A stretch of 64,000 nucleotides of DNA from Mucidula mucida (lineage: Eukaryota; Basidiomycota; Agaricomycetes; Agaricales; Physalacriaceae), in assembly GCA_015501055.1 (NCBI GenBank), contig JADNYV010000051.1, positions 124,001 through 188,000 of the forward strand, read 5' to 3'. This document shows, piece by piece, positions 9,678 to 23,300 of this stretch. The first letter of the stretch is position 1, and each line of letters begins with the position of its first letter. A model generated the notes under the pieces. The model searched no databases, had not been told where the DNA came from, and worked only from the letters and a program-made list of their open reading frames with translations. Made by a program: the position numbers and the translations under genes.

Positions 9678-12600
9678 TCAAATACCTAATTGACCATTGG
9701 ACACGAAATGTGAGCCCCCAGCGCAGCGATACCCGGATTCCATTCTGATCCAACGATAACCAGCAACGCAGACACCCATCTCCCGCAGTCTCTTCTGTGC
9801 TTGAGCCTCCTGCTGCTTCGCTTTGCTCTGCGCCTCTCTCTGTGCCCTCAGATTCTCTTCTATCTTTTCGCGTATGCGTATTGCCTCGATCTCTTTCAAT
9901 CGCTGTGCTTGAGCCTCCTGCTGCTTCGCTTTGCTCTGCGCCTCTCTCTGTGCCCTCAGATTCTCTTCTATCTTTTCGCGTATGCGTATTGCCTCGATCT
10001 CTTTCAATCGCTGGGCTTCTCTCAGCCTCTTCATCTCATCCTGCTCAGAACGATCTTTTTCTTTCTCTAACGCCTGGACAAGTAGTTGCCCGTGCGCCTT
10101 TGCGTCGAGTTCCAGCTGCTTTGCCTGAGTAGCGCGTTTCTCGTTGCCTTCTATCTCTTCGCGCATCCTATTCACTTCAGCCTCTGCTGCTGCCTTCGCC
10201 AGTTCGAGTTCCATCCATACGGCGTCCGATACGCCAGGATCCCGACTATCAGCTGCGTCGCCCAATTGGGCAGGTGCTTCTTCTTCCGGAGCTTGGGAGG
10301 TCGCAATATTTGATTTTGTGATGAAAGTGTGTGCAGAGACTGGTGGGGCATGCATCGGCGAAGCCATGGGTAGGCTGTCTCGAGCAAATTGGGATGCATT
10401 TGGAGCTACCTCGCGTGCGCGTCTTGCCTGCAGCATCTCTCGAGCGCAACCCAACGCTAGCTGCGGCATCAATCTCAGTTGACCACCGACGTCATCGCCC
10501 TTCTCAAGCGCAATTCCAATCATCTTCTGGGATAGCACACCGACGTCTCGTGCATTACCCCAAGAAGTCAAAGAGGCAAAGTCGGCAAAGATGCCCAACA
10601 GCGTCCGATGCACATCCGACGACGAGTTCCCCAGGTCTGGTACGTGTACCGATTTGAGCCCCAGATTGGAGTTAAGAATCTGAATACACTGCGATGGAAG
10701 GAGATGGTGGAAGAGAACTTCTTCAGCGAAACGACTCGATAGACCACGGTTCGCAGCCAGCAATTCATTGATATCCTGGTCATAGCCGGCAAGTATAACC
10801 ACCATTTTCCCCTTGTAACGTTCGTCCGTCAATAACGTGACAATCTCGTCAGTGGCCTCCTTCGCAAACGGACCATCCTTCAGTCTATAGGCCTCGTCGA
10901 TGAAGAGCACTTGTCCAAGACACTTCTCAAACATTTTACGAACGAGAGGCCCCGTTTGGCCTACGTACTGCGCCACAAGATCCGACGCAGAGCACTCATG
11001 GACGACGGCGCGACCAAGTAGCCCCATATCATAGTACACCTCGCCCATTTTACGTGCTGTTGTCGTTTTCCCGGTTCCTACGAATGACTTCAGTATGGAC
11101 CTCCGACAACGACGAAAAATCCTACCAGGCGGTCCTTTGAAGACGAAGGACGTTGGAACGAGATCTCCAATGTCTTCACCGCGCTTGTGGCCCGTGGCGG
11201 CAATCCTTTGGAAACTGCTCAGCTTCCGCACTATCTCTTCGCAACCGACGACGCCCCGGAAAAGGTCTGATAGTTTGTCCTGGGCTTGAACAGATCGATT
11301 GTAGTCGGGATCGAAGTCGGCGGCTTGGAAGACAATAGCATCGGAATCTTCAATTGTTCCACGCACGCGGTTCATGAAATTTGACTTTGCCTTCCCAAGC
11401 ATATTCTCTACCTCGCCGCCATTTCCGAAGTTCGGGCGCATTTCTGCATAGCCTTGAGCGTTCGTTTTCTCTTGCAGAGTGACGAGACACTTACTCAAAC
11501 GCTTCAAGACTTCAATCGCTGTTGCCTTGGCCTCAGGGGTGGCATCCAGATTCTGCTGCTGTAGTTTGAGGTTCAGAATCTCGAGGAGTTCATCCGACGT
11601 AAAGTCTTCGAACTTGAAGGCGTCCTCAATTGCAAAGCGACGGCTAAGTCCTGGAAGACATCCAATGAAATCAAAAGTAATACGCGCATCATAAGATACT
11701 AACCTGGATTAACAGCCTGGGAACGTCATAATCAACATGCCAACAGGGAAGACTACGAGTACACGACATACCTGGAACATCTCCCGCATCTCTTTCTCAT
11801 ACCCCAACAACAGAACGCAACGGTCTTCGCCGACGGTGCTTTGAACTTCGGCGACGAGTGTGTCTATGACAGAGGTCTTGTACGGATCAGACTGCTGACC
11901 GGGCGATCCTCCAGTGTGAAGCATGTACGCCTGCAAGAAGTCGTTACCAAAGTCGTTATCATACGTATCGGATACGCACCTCATCGATAATGAGCACTTT
12001 ACCCACTGTATTCGCCAGTATTGCTTTCGTTTTGTTCTCCGACTCGCCCAAAGCACTACCGATGAAATCAGCCGGGTTCTTCACAACGACTAGGAGCATG
12101 ATCAGTGAGGGCAAGCTCGAGCAAACACATGCGGGCGTAGCATACCTTCACCGTTGCTTAGCAGCCCAAGATCAGCCAAAATACGCCCATACAGTTTGGC
12201 GACAGTCGTCTTGCCTGTTCCCGGGGAGCCGATGAAGGTCCTATTCAGAGAGACAGAAAGCGGCTCCTCCTCCTTCAGTTCACGAGCATAGTTCCGCTTG
12301 ATCATATCGTAAAGGTCCTGAATGGAACGCTTCACAAGGGCAAGACCCGTTAGCTTCTGCAGCTTCTTCCAACTTTCGCTCTCGACGATGGCGTTAGATG
12401 GATCAGGACCAATGAGGTCTTCCTTGACGAGGAGCAGGTCGTCTGGGCGCATACCGGCAGATCGTTGGGAGGTAATACGCGCCGCCTGACGATCCATGAT
12501 CCTGGAGAGTAGGTTCTCGAGAGCACGAGCGTTGCCGAAGCCATCACGTCTTCTGCCACGTCCAAGCCGGCGTGCTACTATTCTCCCGTACAAGCCATTA

Positions 12601-15600
12601 ATCCCATCGACGACCTTCATCCGACCAGAGTACTTCCGATGAATCATCTTCCCGAGCATGTGTCGGAGTTCATCATAGGTGTAGTCGTCAAATTGGAAAC
12701 GATATGGGACCCGACTGTTTAGACCCGGATTGTGGTCGAAGAACTTTTCCATCTGCTTGTTGTAACCGGCCAGAAGGAAGACAATTGTCCCAACGTTATT
12801 CTCCATCTCTGCAAGAAGGAAGTCCAACACCTGGGCGCCTTGGAAATTGTGCGCAGACGCTAGCTGATAGGCTTCATCGATGAAAATCGCCCCACCTCCC
12901 GCGTTTTTGACCTTGTCGATGAGATCTTTGGCGCCTTTGGTACCATCGCTTGCCAATCGCGACCCAGTTGTTTCCTCAAATGCATTTCCCGGTAGAATGC
13001 TCACGGAACTGAGGTATTTGGCGTAGTGCCGGGCGATCGTAGTTTTCCCTGTAGCTTGTAAGCGCCAGAATTGTACGGAAAGCTAGGAACTAACCTGTGC
13101 CAGGATTTCCAAGAAGGACAAGATTATATCGCTCCTTATCGAACGGGATGCCTTGGCGCACGGAAACATCGATCTTATCCAAGATCCGAAGGATCTGCTT
13201 CTTCACGTCCTCTAAGCCCGTCATCTCCATAATCGCGTCAATGGCTTGGTTGGAAATGCCTTCTATACTCTTCTTATGCTGCCAACGCGCCTCTGATGGA
13301 GAGAGAAGAATCCCTTCTGGGGACTTTGCTTGGTCTCCGGAGGGCACGGAAGATTTCTTCGTATGAGATGGCGGCAATATCGTGCCCGTGGATGGGGGAG
13401 CAGGTGGCGCGTTGGTGCTGCTTGAACCGGCACCTGTCGTTAGAAAAACATCAGTGGTATTGAAAGGTGTAGACGGAGTTTCTGCCTGGGTCTCCGCTCG
13501 GCGTCTAAAGGCGATGACTTCGTCCAAATCCGTGCGTTTCTGCTCAAGCTCGTTGTCTCGTTCCCGCTTCAGCTGTACGTCACGAAGAATCTGTTGCTCT
13601 TGTGCCATCTTCTCATCCAACTCCTTCTTACGTCGCAGATGCTCTGCTTCGTCCTCTTCGCGCTTCTTCTGGCGTTCAAACTCTTTCTGTCGCCTTGCCT
13701 CCTCCAATCTCACCTCACGATCGCACTTCCTACAACCAGGGATGGGCTGGTCGCTACACTTCCTAGAGAGGTTATGGCCTTTCGAGCATTGATGTGGGAC
13801 TATGGCTTCGCAGCGCATCTTCGAGTGGTCGTACAATTGATGACATTTCGATGGACATTTGTGGATCCCGCAATTGAGAATCGTGCCACTGCGTATCAGT
13901 TAGTTCCAACGAAAGAGAATTGTCCAAGGCAAGACCAAACGTACCAAGGTTCGGAGCAGCCACCGTCCGGGCATAACTGGTTAAAGTCGCCTTCACGGCA
14001 GATGAGAGCCTTGCGGTCAGGATGTTGCTGGCACTGGACAGGAAGGCCATTGTATATATGACGCTGCATTTTCTCGAAAAGCCGCTTCCAAAGCTCGCCT
14101 CCGGTCTTTGACTGTGTGAATGTATTCGAGTTTCCGATCATGACGAGCCCATTCCGCGCGCGCGAAAGAAGGACGTTGAGTCGTTCGGGTGCACACATGA
14201 AACCAATGTTGTTATTAGGATTACTTCGAGTCAGAGACGCAATGACAATATCACTCTCTTCGCCTTGATAGTTATCTGGAAATACGTCAGAAGCGAGCTC
14301 TCGAAACAGTATTCAAACGAACCGATTGTCGCCAGGCGCAATTGACGCTTCGTGGATTTCGCCGCACCGGGCGTCACGAGACCAGCACGGATGAGGTCGT
14401 ACGAGTCGAGGTCATTGAGGACCGGGTCCGTTTCCTCGCGAAGCTCCCTCTGAAGCAAATGAAGCTGACCAAGGTACGGGGTAAGAACGACCATCTTCTC
14501 AGTTCCGTAGCCCTGCTGTGCCAGATATCGAACAGTCTTCAGTACCATTCGCGCCTCGTAGAGATTCTGTTTCGAAACCTTTGACCCGAAATCTCTCATC
14601 TCGGATATCTGCTGCATCTCGCCTTCAGGCTGATCGTGGTTAATATAGACTATGTTGTCTTGCAGGCCACAAATGTTAGGTCTGTTGAGCGTTTTAGGAG
14701 CATCCTCGAGGTCGGGATAGGTGAGGTGGCGAACGAGAGCGGAGATTTCTGGTCGCATGCGGTGCTGCAAGCGGAGAGTATGATGTGGGTATCCTTTAAG
14801 AACCAGTCTCTCGAACAGCGATCGATTCAAATCGTAACCCTCCCCTTTCTCGACTGTGAGATTATAGTTATTGACCTTGGGCCGCAATTGCCTGCAGAGA
14901 TAGTATAAACACCCCGAACATACGATACGAACAAAAGCTTACTTGTGGTCACCGATGAGGATGAGCTTCTTCGCCGCCTCGCCAAGCGCGGTGACGACAT
15001 GACTCTCTAAAATTTCACCCGCCTCTTCAACGAGCACGACATCCGGGGACGCTGCAAGGATGTCCTCTGTGTATTTGGCTGCCGCAGTGGTTGTGCAACC
15101 GATTATACGCTTTTGCTTCAAAACCGCATCGTCCTTCTCCCGAAATTTCCGCGTGAGCTGCCCAACAAGCTTGTTATAACGGATAGCTGTCTTGTACAGC
15201 TCCTCGACCTCCTCTTTCCTCATCACCTGCACCCACTCATCCATCAGCTCCGATCTTCCCTGCTTCGGTAGCGACCAGATATGGGCAGCCTGCCGCACGT
15301 TCGATGATTTAGAGAAAATGCCAGCGTTCTGCCCAAGCCTCCAGCGATCAATGAGGTACGTTTCTGTGACAGTCTGGCCCCTGCTCCCAACCATTTGCAT
15401 ACCATCGTCGGACGTCGGAACCTGGAAAGCAGCGAAATACCCGGGTTGCTCGAACTCCAGAAATGCCAAAAGCTCAACGGTGTCAATGTTGGAGTTTAGA
15501 TATCGTTTGAAGGCGCTAGTAAGTGTATGGGCGTGCGTCGTAACATCTGCCTTCAACGAATTGATGATGGAGTGGTCAGCGCCGGAAAATCGAAAGTCGT

Positions 15601-17319
15601 TGGGTTGCAATCGAAGAAGCATGGGCTCGGTACGAGCAGCCGATTTACCGCCAATTCGAACCATCGACTTCTCGGCGATACCAATGTCAAGCATGTCTTC
15701 CAAAAATTGGTCGAGGGCGTGGTTTGTGAAGCATACGACGAGGATTTTCAAGTCGGAGAATTCATGGATGAACTTGGCCAGCAAAGCACCTATGAACGAC
15801 TTTCCAGTACCTGGAGCGTTGTTAGCTAACAGATATGAAGAGTTACCGATCACGTACCCGGTGGACCTTGTATAAGCGACAGGTCTTGTGTCAAACCGGA
15901 CAAAAAGGCTTCCTCTTGAGCAGGATCGAGAACTACGGAATGAGGTAAAGAGAGGAGAGCCTGCAGGTCTCGACCGCGATGTTTCTTCTGACGGTCGATG
16001 GCATGTTGGAGTCTTGGGTGGAGTACCGACTGGCCAATGCGTTCACCCTCCTTCCAGAAAAGAAGCTCCTTGGCGAGAGGAAGGGTCTTCATACGTTTCA
16101 AGGCGGTAAGGATGGGGTCGTAGGCAAACACGGCAACGTCGATCTGCAGTAGCTTCACCCTCTTCGCCGTTTTAAGCTTTAGCAGCAGCTTCCTGACAGC
16201 GAGTTCTCCCTCCACTTCCAATACAATCTCGGGAAGCGGCTTTGCGAGTCGAACTTCGTCGCGATGCACGGATGGAAACGCCACAATTTCTCCGTCTACA
16301 ATGAGGGATGCAAGTGATTGGTGCTTGAGCAGTCGGGGATTATTTTTGATGGCCTTCAGGCGCTCTGAAGGCTTGATCCCTGTAAGCTGTGGGAGATCTT
16401 TCGAGCAGCGAAGAATGATGGACCATTTTCTTCGTTCGTCTGCAATGCAGTCGCATATCCAAAGCCCATCAACAACAAATCCCCGGTGTTTCCGTCCTGT
16501 CTGGCCTAATGCGATCTGTAACTCCTCACGCATCTCACATATCATATCTTCCCGAAGCAACCGAAACATATTGTCTAGGTAGATCGCTTCGCGTTGCTCT
16601 ATAGAGATGGGATCATTGAAGACGGAGGCAGGACGTAGGAACGGAAGCTCTTTCGACGCAAGCTCATCGGCAGTAGGAAGGATGGCGATGTCGCGAAAAT
16701 TAGGGAAGTCATTGTCATGTCTCCCGCCCGGGGAGATGTCATCTGAAGCACGAGGCGAAGATGAAGACGATGACACAGAGACAACGTGCTCAATGTGTTG
16801 CCCTAAGCTGCGAACGTCCAGGCTGGTTGAAAGAAGGAGCGCCGCTGTGACGTCTTGGGCAGTAGGAAGATATGGGGATTCTTCTTCGCCGGGAATGAGA
16901 ATGAGCTGCAACAGCAGCCATGCGAAACACCTCTGTCCCTGCTCCCTGAGTTTACGCTCCTTGAACGCGGTCACGAATACGGACCAGAAAGTGGGTGGTT
17001 CCACGATAGCAAGAAGAACGCGCGTCAGCAGCTGACCGCTGCTCAGCGTTTTAATCGCCGGGGCCTGGAGGAATACAATGAGATCGACTGCATGTCTATT
17101 CAGAGTTTCGATGGAAAGATCCGCACGGATGGCGGCCTGAAGAGCGGCGATACCATGTCTGCTGGCAATAATGCGCTCAATGCACAGCGGAGGATCGGGG
17201 TGGGAACAGATGGCCTCGATGTACTGTTTGCATTGAGCAGGACTGCCAAGGGACGTGGTACCTTTTAGAACAGTGTCGAAAAGACGAGTGAGTCTCGCAC
17301 GGCGTTGGGCATCTGCCAT
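9678..17319 (-). CDS. NFX1/ZNFX1-type SF1 helicase fused to three CbbX-like AAA+ domains
   Basis: Eleven exons. Introns in plus coordinates: 15811-15857, 14892-14942, 14276-14322, 13889-13944, 13049-13094, 12090-12145, 11931-11979, 11717-11771, 11651-11703, 11078-11125. Exons sum to 7134 nt, a 2377-aa protein with no internal stop. Domains: SF1 helicase of the UPF1/NFX1 class with GPPGTGKS (aa about 485), VVLVEEAGE (about 750), GDHKQLRP (about 775), DNYQGEESDIV (about 967) and NVLLSRARNGLVMIG (about 1000); a Cys/His-rich NFX1-like region (about 1050-1135); a charged coiled coil (about 1135-1200); AAA1 (GNPGTGKTT about 1340, IFIDEAY about 1400); AAA2 (GSPGTGKTT about 1612, LIIDEAY about 1680); AAA3 (GPPGTGKTT about 1911, LFIDEAY about 1969), with arginine-finger sequences such as NPGLSRRF. 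A coiled coil with two identical 36-residue repeats follows, then a C-terminal GYRWI..GYRCAGGSH cap. Start at 17319 (ACAGCCATGG context). Relatives are RNA-surveillance helicases and SpoVK/CbbX remodelling ATPases; the joint role is unknown. Confidence 0.9.
9798..10014 (-). repeat. Two identical 108-bp coding repeats in the coiled coil
   Basis: Two direct, apparently identical 108-bp copies (boundary near 9906) encode two 36-residue heptad-like blocks starting RLKEIEAIRIREKIEENL. The lack of divergence points to a recent in-frame duplication in the C-terminal coiled coil of the helicase/AAA protein. Confidence 0.85.
11704..11716 (-). other. 13-nt microexon in AAA2 of the helicase/AAA gene
   Basis: GCTGTTAATCCAG is flanked by a 55-nt intron (11717-11771) and a 53-nt intron (11651-11703), both GT..AG. 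Its inclusion joins MREMFQ to AVNPGLSRRF, restoring the NPGLSRRF arginine-finger motif of CbbX-type ATPases and the reading frame. Without it the motif and frame are lost. Confidence 0.8.
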
Positions 17320-20300
17320 GGCTGTGGTCAAGACTCAAAAGGCGTGCCATCAACGATGCGTTCCCACCATGTCCTTGGACTAATTTGGGAAGCCATCAAA
17401 CTTTCTATAACACGCGTTCAATAGTCAGTTCGCAGGCTCCTGGCGGGCTCAGCCGAAAAGACTCACTATGAACGATATCTACGTGTGGCTAGCATGCAGA
17501 ACGGTCACCCGCTCCAGAATTTGCACCGTACGCCAAAGGTCAACGCAGAATTTCGAACTCCGATCCGGCATTAGGTACAAGAGCCTAGAACAGCAAATAT
17601 GGCTCCGCGAATATACGCTATAAACGCTATATTTCCAGACGGGGGCGCTTCGTTTCCTTTTTCCTAGTAGTGGATCGTCGGAATCTCGGGTCACCAATTG
17701 AGTATATGACATTTTCCAGCATCCGCCTGAAAACCTCACCATGAACATCCATCCTCATAGATGTATTTCCTGAACCCGGTATCAACAAGTTCATATTCGC
17801 AATGACGGAGATGATTTCCGGTATCCTTATAAAGCGTGGATTGTGCGTGCAGCTATGGTATTCATCGGTATATGAATATAGCGAGTCTGTCTGGCGTCGC
17901 TCAGAATGGAAGACCCACGCCATACTTTCCCTGTTACTGAATGCTCGGATCTTCGATAGGACGATAAACATGTTCGAGTTCGACTAGATGTTGATGATCA
18001 AAAGAGAGGTACGCCGAAGTATGTAGATAGGACCAACATAAGTCGCCAGGAAGGGGGAGTCGGAGCAGTGCTTAGGAGGTCAGCCATCCATCGAGTATAG
18101 TCTCAGCCCAGTAGATAAGGAAGCATATGCGTGTAGAGCAGCACGTAGACGGTGCAGCAGAAAGCGGAGTGATGCCTCGTTCAAAGGTCCTTCCATATGG
18201 GCGGCAACCTTTGCACTTTTTCAAGAAATGGAAGGAAATAGCGAGATGTACTTACTTTAAAATTAAACGCTGCGAATGTGTCGTCAGTTCGCGGCCGCAC
18301 GGACGACGTAGGTAATGTAGCACGTACAAATGAAACTGGGCAAGATGCAGACTCCAACTGCTGACACTTCAGCATATATTTTGGAGGCTGAAGATTGATT
18401 GCGCTGAGTTCCGTGCTGTAATGTCGTTGGAAAGTCGCAGCCCCGCTGAGTCGATTTCATCGTGGAACAGCGGAAGAAAAAGCGATCGCCGTCACGTACC
18501 GAGGAAACGCGTCCTTAGCGCCTACAACCAACCCAAAAGTATTTTTATATTTACTGTCAAAGCACTGGAGCATATTACCGCCAGTATGTCAAGATGGTAC
18601 ATGCCGCCCTTCTCAGCAACCCTGGAATTATAAGTGGAGGCGCGCCACTGGCTGACCTAGACATTTCCTGCATTGCCACGCATAACTAGCGAATGAGAAG
18701 CAAGTCCGCGTCTTCGGTCTATTGTCATATATGTTCTTACTACCTGTCATATACGTACAGAACCTCCTTGCAAAGGGTGCTCGCGGATCTTTGCTCTCAC
18801 ACCGCATCCAAACATTCGATCGATACTCCCTTAGCCGTACATCATCAAGAGACCAGCTGGCAGGCTACTCCGCCTCGCATAGCCTGGAGATTGAGTCTAT
18901 ACCCGCACTCAACTTTTTCTCGTGGTGACCAGAAAGGCGTCTACGACGAAGACAAGCTTGGTCGGCTTATCGTTTCTTATTGTTCAGAGATCCTATGGAA
19001 AGGACCTATCTTTTTATAAATGCGAAGGAAGCGTCGTGGTTCTTACACATCATAGGCGGACGAGTCAAGTAGACCGTCGCGATGGCAGTGCGAAACAAAA
19101 AACGATCGCCATCACGTGGGCTGCACACACACGCTTTCCAAAATATCCTGCTATCGAGTTGAGATAAATGCTATGCTCTGGAACTCTTACCCGGACCGTA
19201 GCTACTAGGATTATCTTCCTTGCCATTCCTCCTAACTCATTTGTGCGACGCGTCGAATCGTGCCGTCTCGCAAAAGATTTTCTGTGTATGATGACGACCG
19301 ATTCTAGCAGCTAGGTGAATTCGCCTTCACGTATGCTCGGTCTTTCATGGTCATGATCACCGATTCACGGTTCTAGGCGCCACATTTACGGCATCTTCCA
19401 TCCTCGCTACAACCATTTTCACCTCCCGCTTGAAATGCCGAACAACAAAACCTGGCCCATCGGTGATAGCGATGTAAGTAGACATCAGGCTTATCTTGTC
19501 TCTTTATTCACATGGTAACCTCGAGTACGACACCATTCAACGGTGCATCGGCCCACAACCTCCCCGTGCCGTCCTCGTTTTATGGCATCTGCTGCACTGA
19601 TGCAGTAAAATCGATCCCACTGTTGGGAATTGAGCAAGCCCACCAATGCTAGCGAAAAATCCGCAGTATCGAAATCTTTCCGCAGACAATGACTGTCATC
19701 CTTGTCTCTCTAGCCTCGTACTTCTCCGCCTCTTCTCGCTGTCCATCGCCTCCGCTTTCTCCGAGCGATACCCTAAATCCGAGCTCCTGTTCAGTCGTCG
19801 CTCGTCCCCATCCGAGAAGTGCCCGCGATCTTATCATTTATCTCACAATCGCTCTGGACATAAGACCTATGTCGTATCTTCCCTGAATTGCAGCATGGTA
19901 GCCATGACAAAGCTAAATATCGTGTCCCTCGCCGTCACCGCTCATCTCAGGCTTCGTCCCCTGCCAATCCCCCTTGGAGTGGGACAACGCACGTCAAAAT
20001 GTTAAAAGACGCTTGCTGTTCTGATGTAGGCCGGCTCCGGTGAGAGCTAGAAACTTTCGCGAGCTGAAGATTGAAGTGAAATCGTGAAGAGTATGCAAAC
20101 TCGGTAAGCGAAATGTCTTTTCATGGCTGGAACTTGGATCGTTGACTATTGACGTGAGATTTGTTTTGAGGATCTGTCAGTACGCAAGTCCTGAGAGTGC
20201 CTTGAGGCGTGTTTTGGAAAGCTGTGGAAAGAACATTCTGATTTCTTCTCAACGAAGCCGGCGGTTCCGGCAGAAACATCTCTTCGTCTTCGTTGGCGTT

Positions 20301-23300
20301 GAAAGCCGTTTCAGGAACTAATGCCTCTCTACCTTCTTCGTTACGCGATTCAGAACTGTAGTTCTATGCCTATCCAAGACGAAGTTGCTCTAGGCTCTTG
20401 TGCTCTACTTTTTCGACTTGTTCATGACTAACGTGGATGGCCCGGCCTGATCATTCAACAGCACATGTACAGGGAGTGCCTACGTATTTTTGCCGAACCA
20501 GCATGCATGGAGAATGGACGCGCTCTAGCGTGGTGTTCTCCATCCCATGATTCAAGCTGCCTCGCCTAGGTGAATCCTCATGTCAGCAGCGCTTCAAATA
20601 TTACCACCATGACAGTGTCCTACTCAAACTTTACGTCGTGGAATCCTTTAGCGACTAACGAATAAAGAAACCGTGCTAAATCGGCTGGCATCGACAGTCC
20701 TAGGCCGCTGCTTATCCCCGCCGCCAGCACCAATGAAACTTTGAATCAAGATCAATAACTGTGATACAGGCCATGCGCTCAGGACACGCAGCTGAGTACA
20801 TACTCTCGGTCCAAAGCTAAAGTTATGTGTTGACCCATGCACCCCAAAATTTTCATCTGCGGTCCACTGATCGGTCCTCCAATCATTGTGGCGGTAGACT
20901 CCATAACGAGTATCAGATGCCGTAGGCGTCCTCACCTGATGATTCGAAGTACTCCCTCGGGAAGATTAGGGTCGGGCGTCATGGGTCATAGATCGTGGGC
21001 AACTCCTGCATATCCACTTAAACATCCCGCAGAGCGACTTAAGCCTTCATGTTAAGTCCCAGTATGACATGATGCCGCGCGCTATACATAGGCGCTACCT
21101 ATACAATGGTACCACTCAATAAAGCTCCCCTCAGAGGGACCTTTACGCAAGTCGTTACGTCGACTAGTCGGAGAAAGATTCCGCGGAAGCGATCATGCAG
21201 AGCCGCGGGAGCAAAAACAATTATCTCGATTACATGGAGGCGGGAGGGTGTGGTGTGTAGGAGCGTAGGTGCGCCAAGACCGTTTTTGTATGTATGTAAG
21301 AGCGCTTGGAATCGGCGGCTTGGGGGAGTCGAAACTCAATAGGGCAGAGGGGAAGAGTGGGGTGACCCCACCCACGCAATGCCTGCCCGCGATAGTTTGT
21401 ATCCTGCGGAGGAAACTTGCGCCCCGAAGAACCACCACCCATAGCATATGTGCTCCAAGATCAACACGGCTCAAAGGAGCTTGCGACGATTACGGAGCCA
21501 GAGGGGCAGAAATCGGACTTGCGAGACGGATTTGGCAGAAGATTGAAACAACACCAATATTTCGCATGTCAAGGCGTGTGAGCAGCCGTTATATCCTCTT
21601 AGGCATTGTCCGAGCACTGACAAGTGAAAAAAAAAAGGCAGGCGGGATTTCAAACTCCGATCGATGACGCATACTTTGATCTTGCTTTCAAACTCGACAA
21701 TACAACTTGGGTATCCTCGATACTATACAATCTGCGCCTCAAGGCGACGGTGGAAGGGGCTTCACACGACTCTATGAGCCTGCCCGAATTGACTCCACAC
21801 CGACTTGACTGACATAAAGCGTCCAGACTAGTCGCTCGGCCGGTAATCAAAGCACCAGTGTCAAAGTCAACCCAGAATATCGCTCATGTGCTATTGTTAT
21901 TCTCTAATTCGAGCAAGCATCTCCGTTCCTCGACATAAAAAAAACCAGGAAAACATTCGAATGGGGGAAATCAAGGAAATGCGGTCCGTACTCTACGAGT
22001 CGGACAGCACCAAGTTCGCAGGAGGCCCATTTTCTGGTCACCGATAAAGTTGTGGTGCGCACTCTCGTGTGAGTCATTCAGAAACTCTCGTCTCTGTCGA
22101 CTTTCAGTTTGTCTCCGTCGAGACCCACCCATGGGCTCGGTTTCTCATCTGTGTTGACCTTCAGTCTGTATACGGCGTATCTCCGTTCAAACCCTAAAGG
22201 AAACACAGCTCGTCTATAGGTCATCTCCCAATATACTAGAGGTATAGCGAGCGTGCGCATCATGCAAAGGTCAGCCATTGATCCAGCTCTCGCTCTGCGC
22301 ACTCGCAACTTCGCTGTCCAGTACCTTTTCTCTCTCCTTGTGATGTGCACGATATCCCCCGCGGCTAGAAGCAAGGAGAAAATGTTCGCATCACGGATCG
22401 TTTGGGCTTGCTTCTACTTCTTCATCCCACACGGCACGGTGCTTATCTCTCGCGGTGCCTCTCCGTACCATCATGCCCAACTGACGCGGCGGGTGATATC
22501 CGCCTGTCAGAAGGGGAGGAGGGACTCTTACCAGCTGATGCTCGCGTTTACGCCACCTCGGCAGTGCGCTATCCTCCCTGCATCAGTGAGTTAAGTAAGG
22601 ACTTATACACTTCCGAGTCTTGACTACTTAGGCCCAGTAGGCATGTCAACAATCGCTGTTCCCATTGTTAAGACGACTGTAACGGGTCTATCCTCGGCCT
22701 ATGGACCGTATAGTGCAGGGAATGAATGAATGAAGCTGTAAGCCTGCGGAATGACTTGCACACGACGACAAAGGAGCTTCCCCGTCATGAGCGTCGGTTG
22801 TGTGCCTAGCGTCCCTGATCACGGCCTTATCTCCGACATGCTCTGAGTCTTTTCTTTGGGATTACCTTTTTCTTTTTCTTCTCCTTGCACCACTCTTCCC
22901 CTTTCACACTCGTCTACATCGCCACTCTTTGCCTGCCAGCGGTGTGTATATGTACCTTTTCTTCTCCCTTATTTCCCATCGACAGGTGCTGTACTTATAT
23001 TCCGGCGATCAAACAGTGTTTTTATATTCGTGCCCCCCTTTTCGGCGCGGGAGACATGTGCTACGCGCGCAATACCCGGGGACAGTTGGCGCGGCCTGAA
23101 ATGTTTATGCGTTTGCTTTGCTCGTCCATATGGCGAAGGACGGGTTTTTTTGGGACGGTTCGTCTCACGGCGTTTATTGCGCTTTGATGTTGGTTTACGT
23201 GCGTATGTCTGTATGTATAATCACTGGTCGTGGCCGGTGTAAGTTTGTACATTGGGCACGGAGGTGTTAAATGTAATAGTGGTCTGCACCTCACACTTCA

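Noticed and set aside
9797..10132. Plus-strand ORFs with repeated SLSIA..LLLLRFALRLSL text
   Set aside because: They are antisense to the duplicated coiled coil of the helicase/AAA gene.
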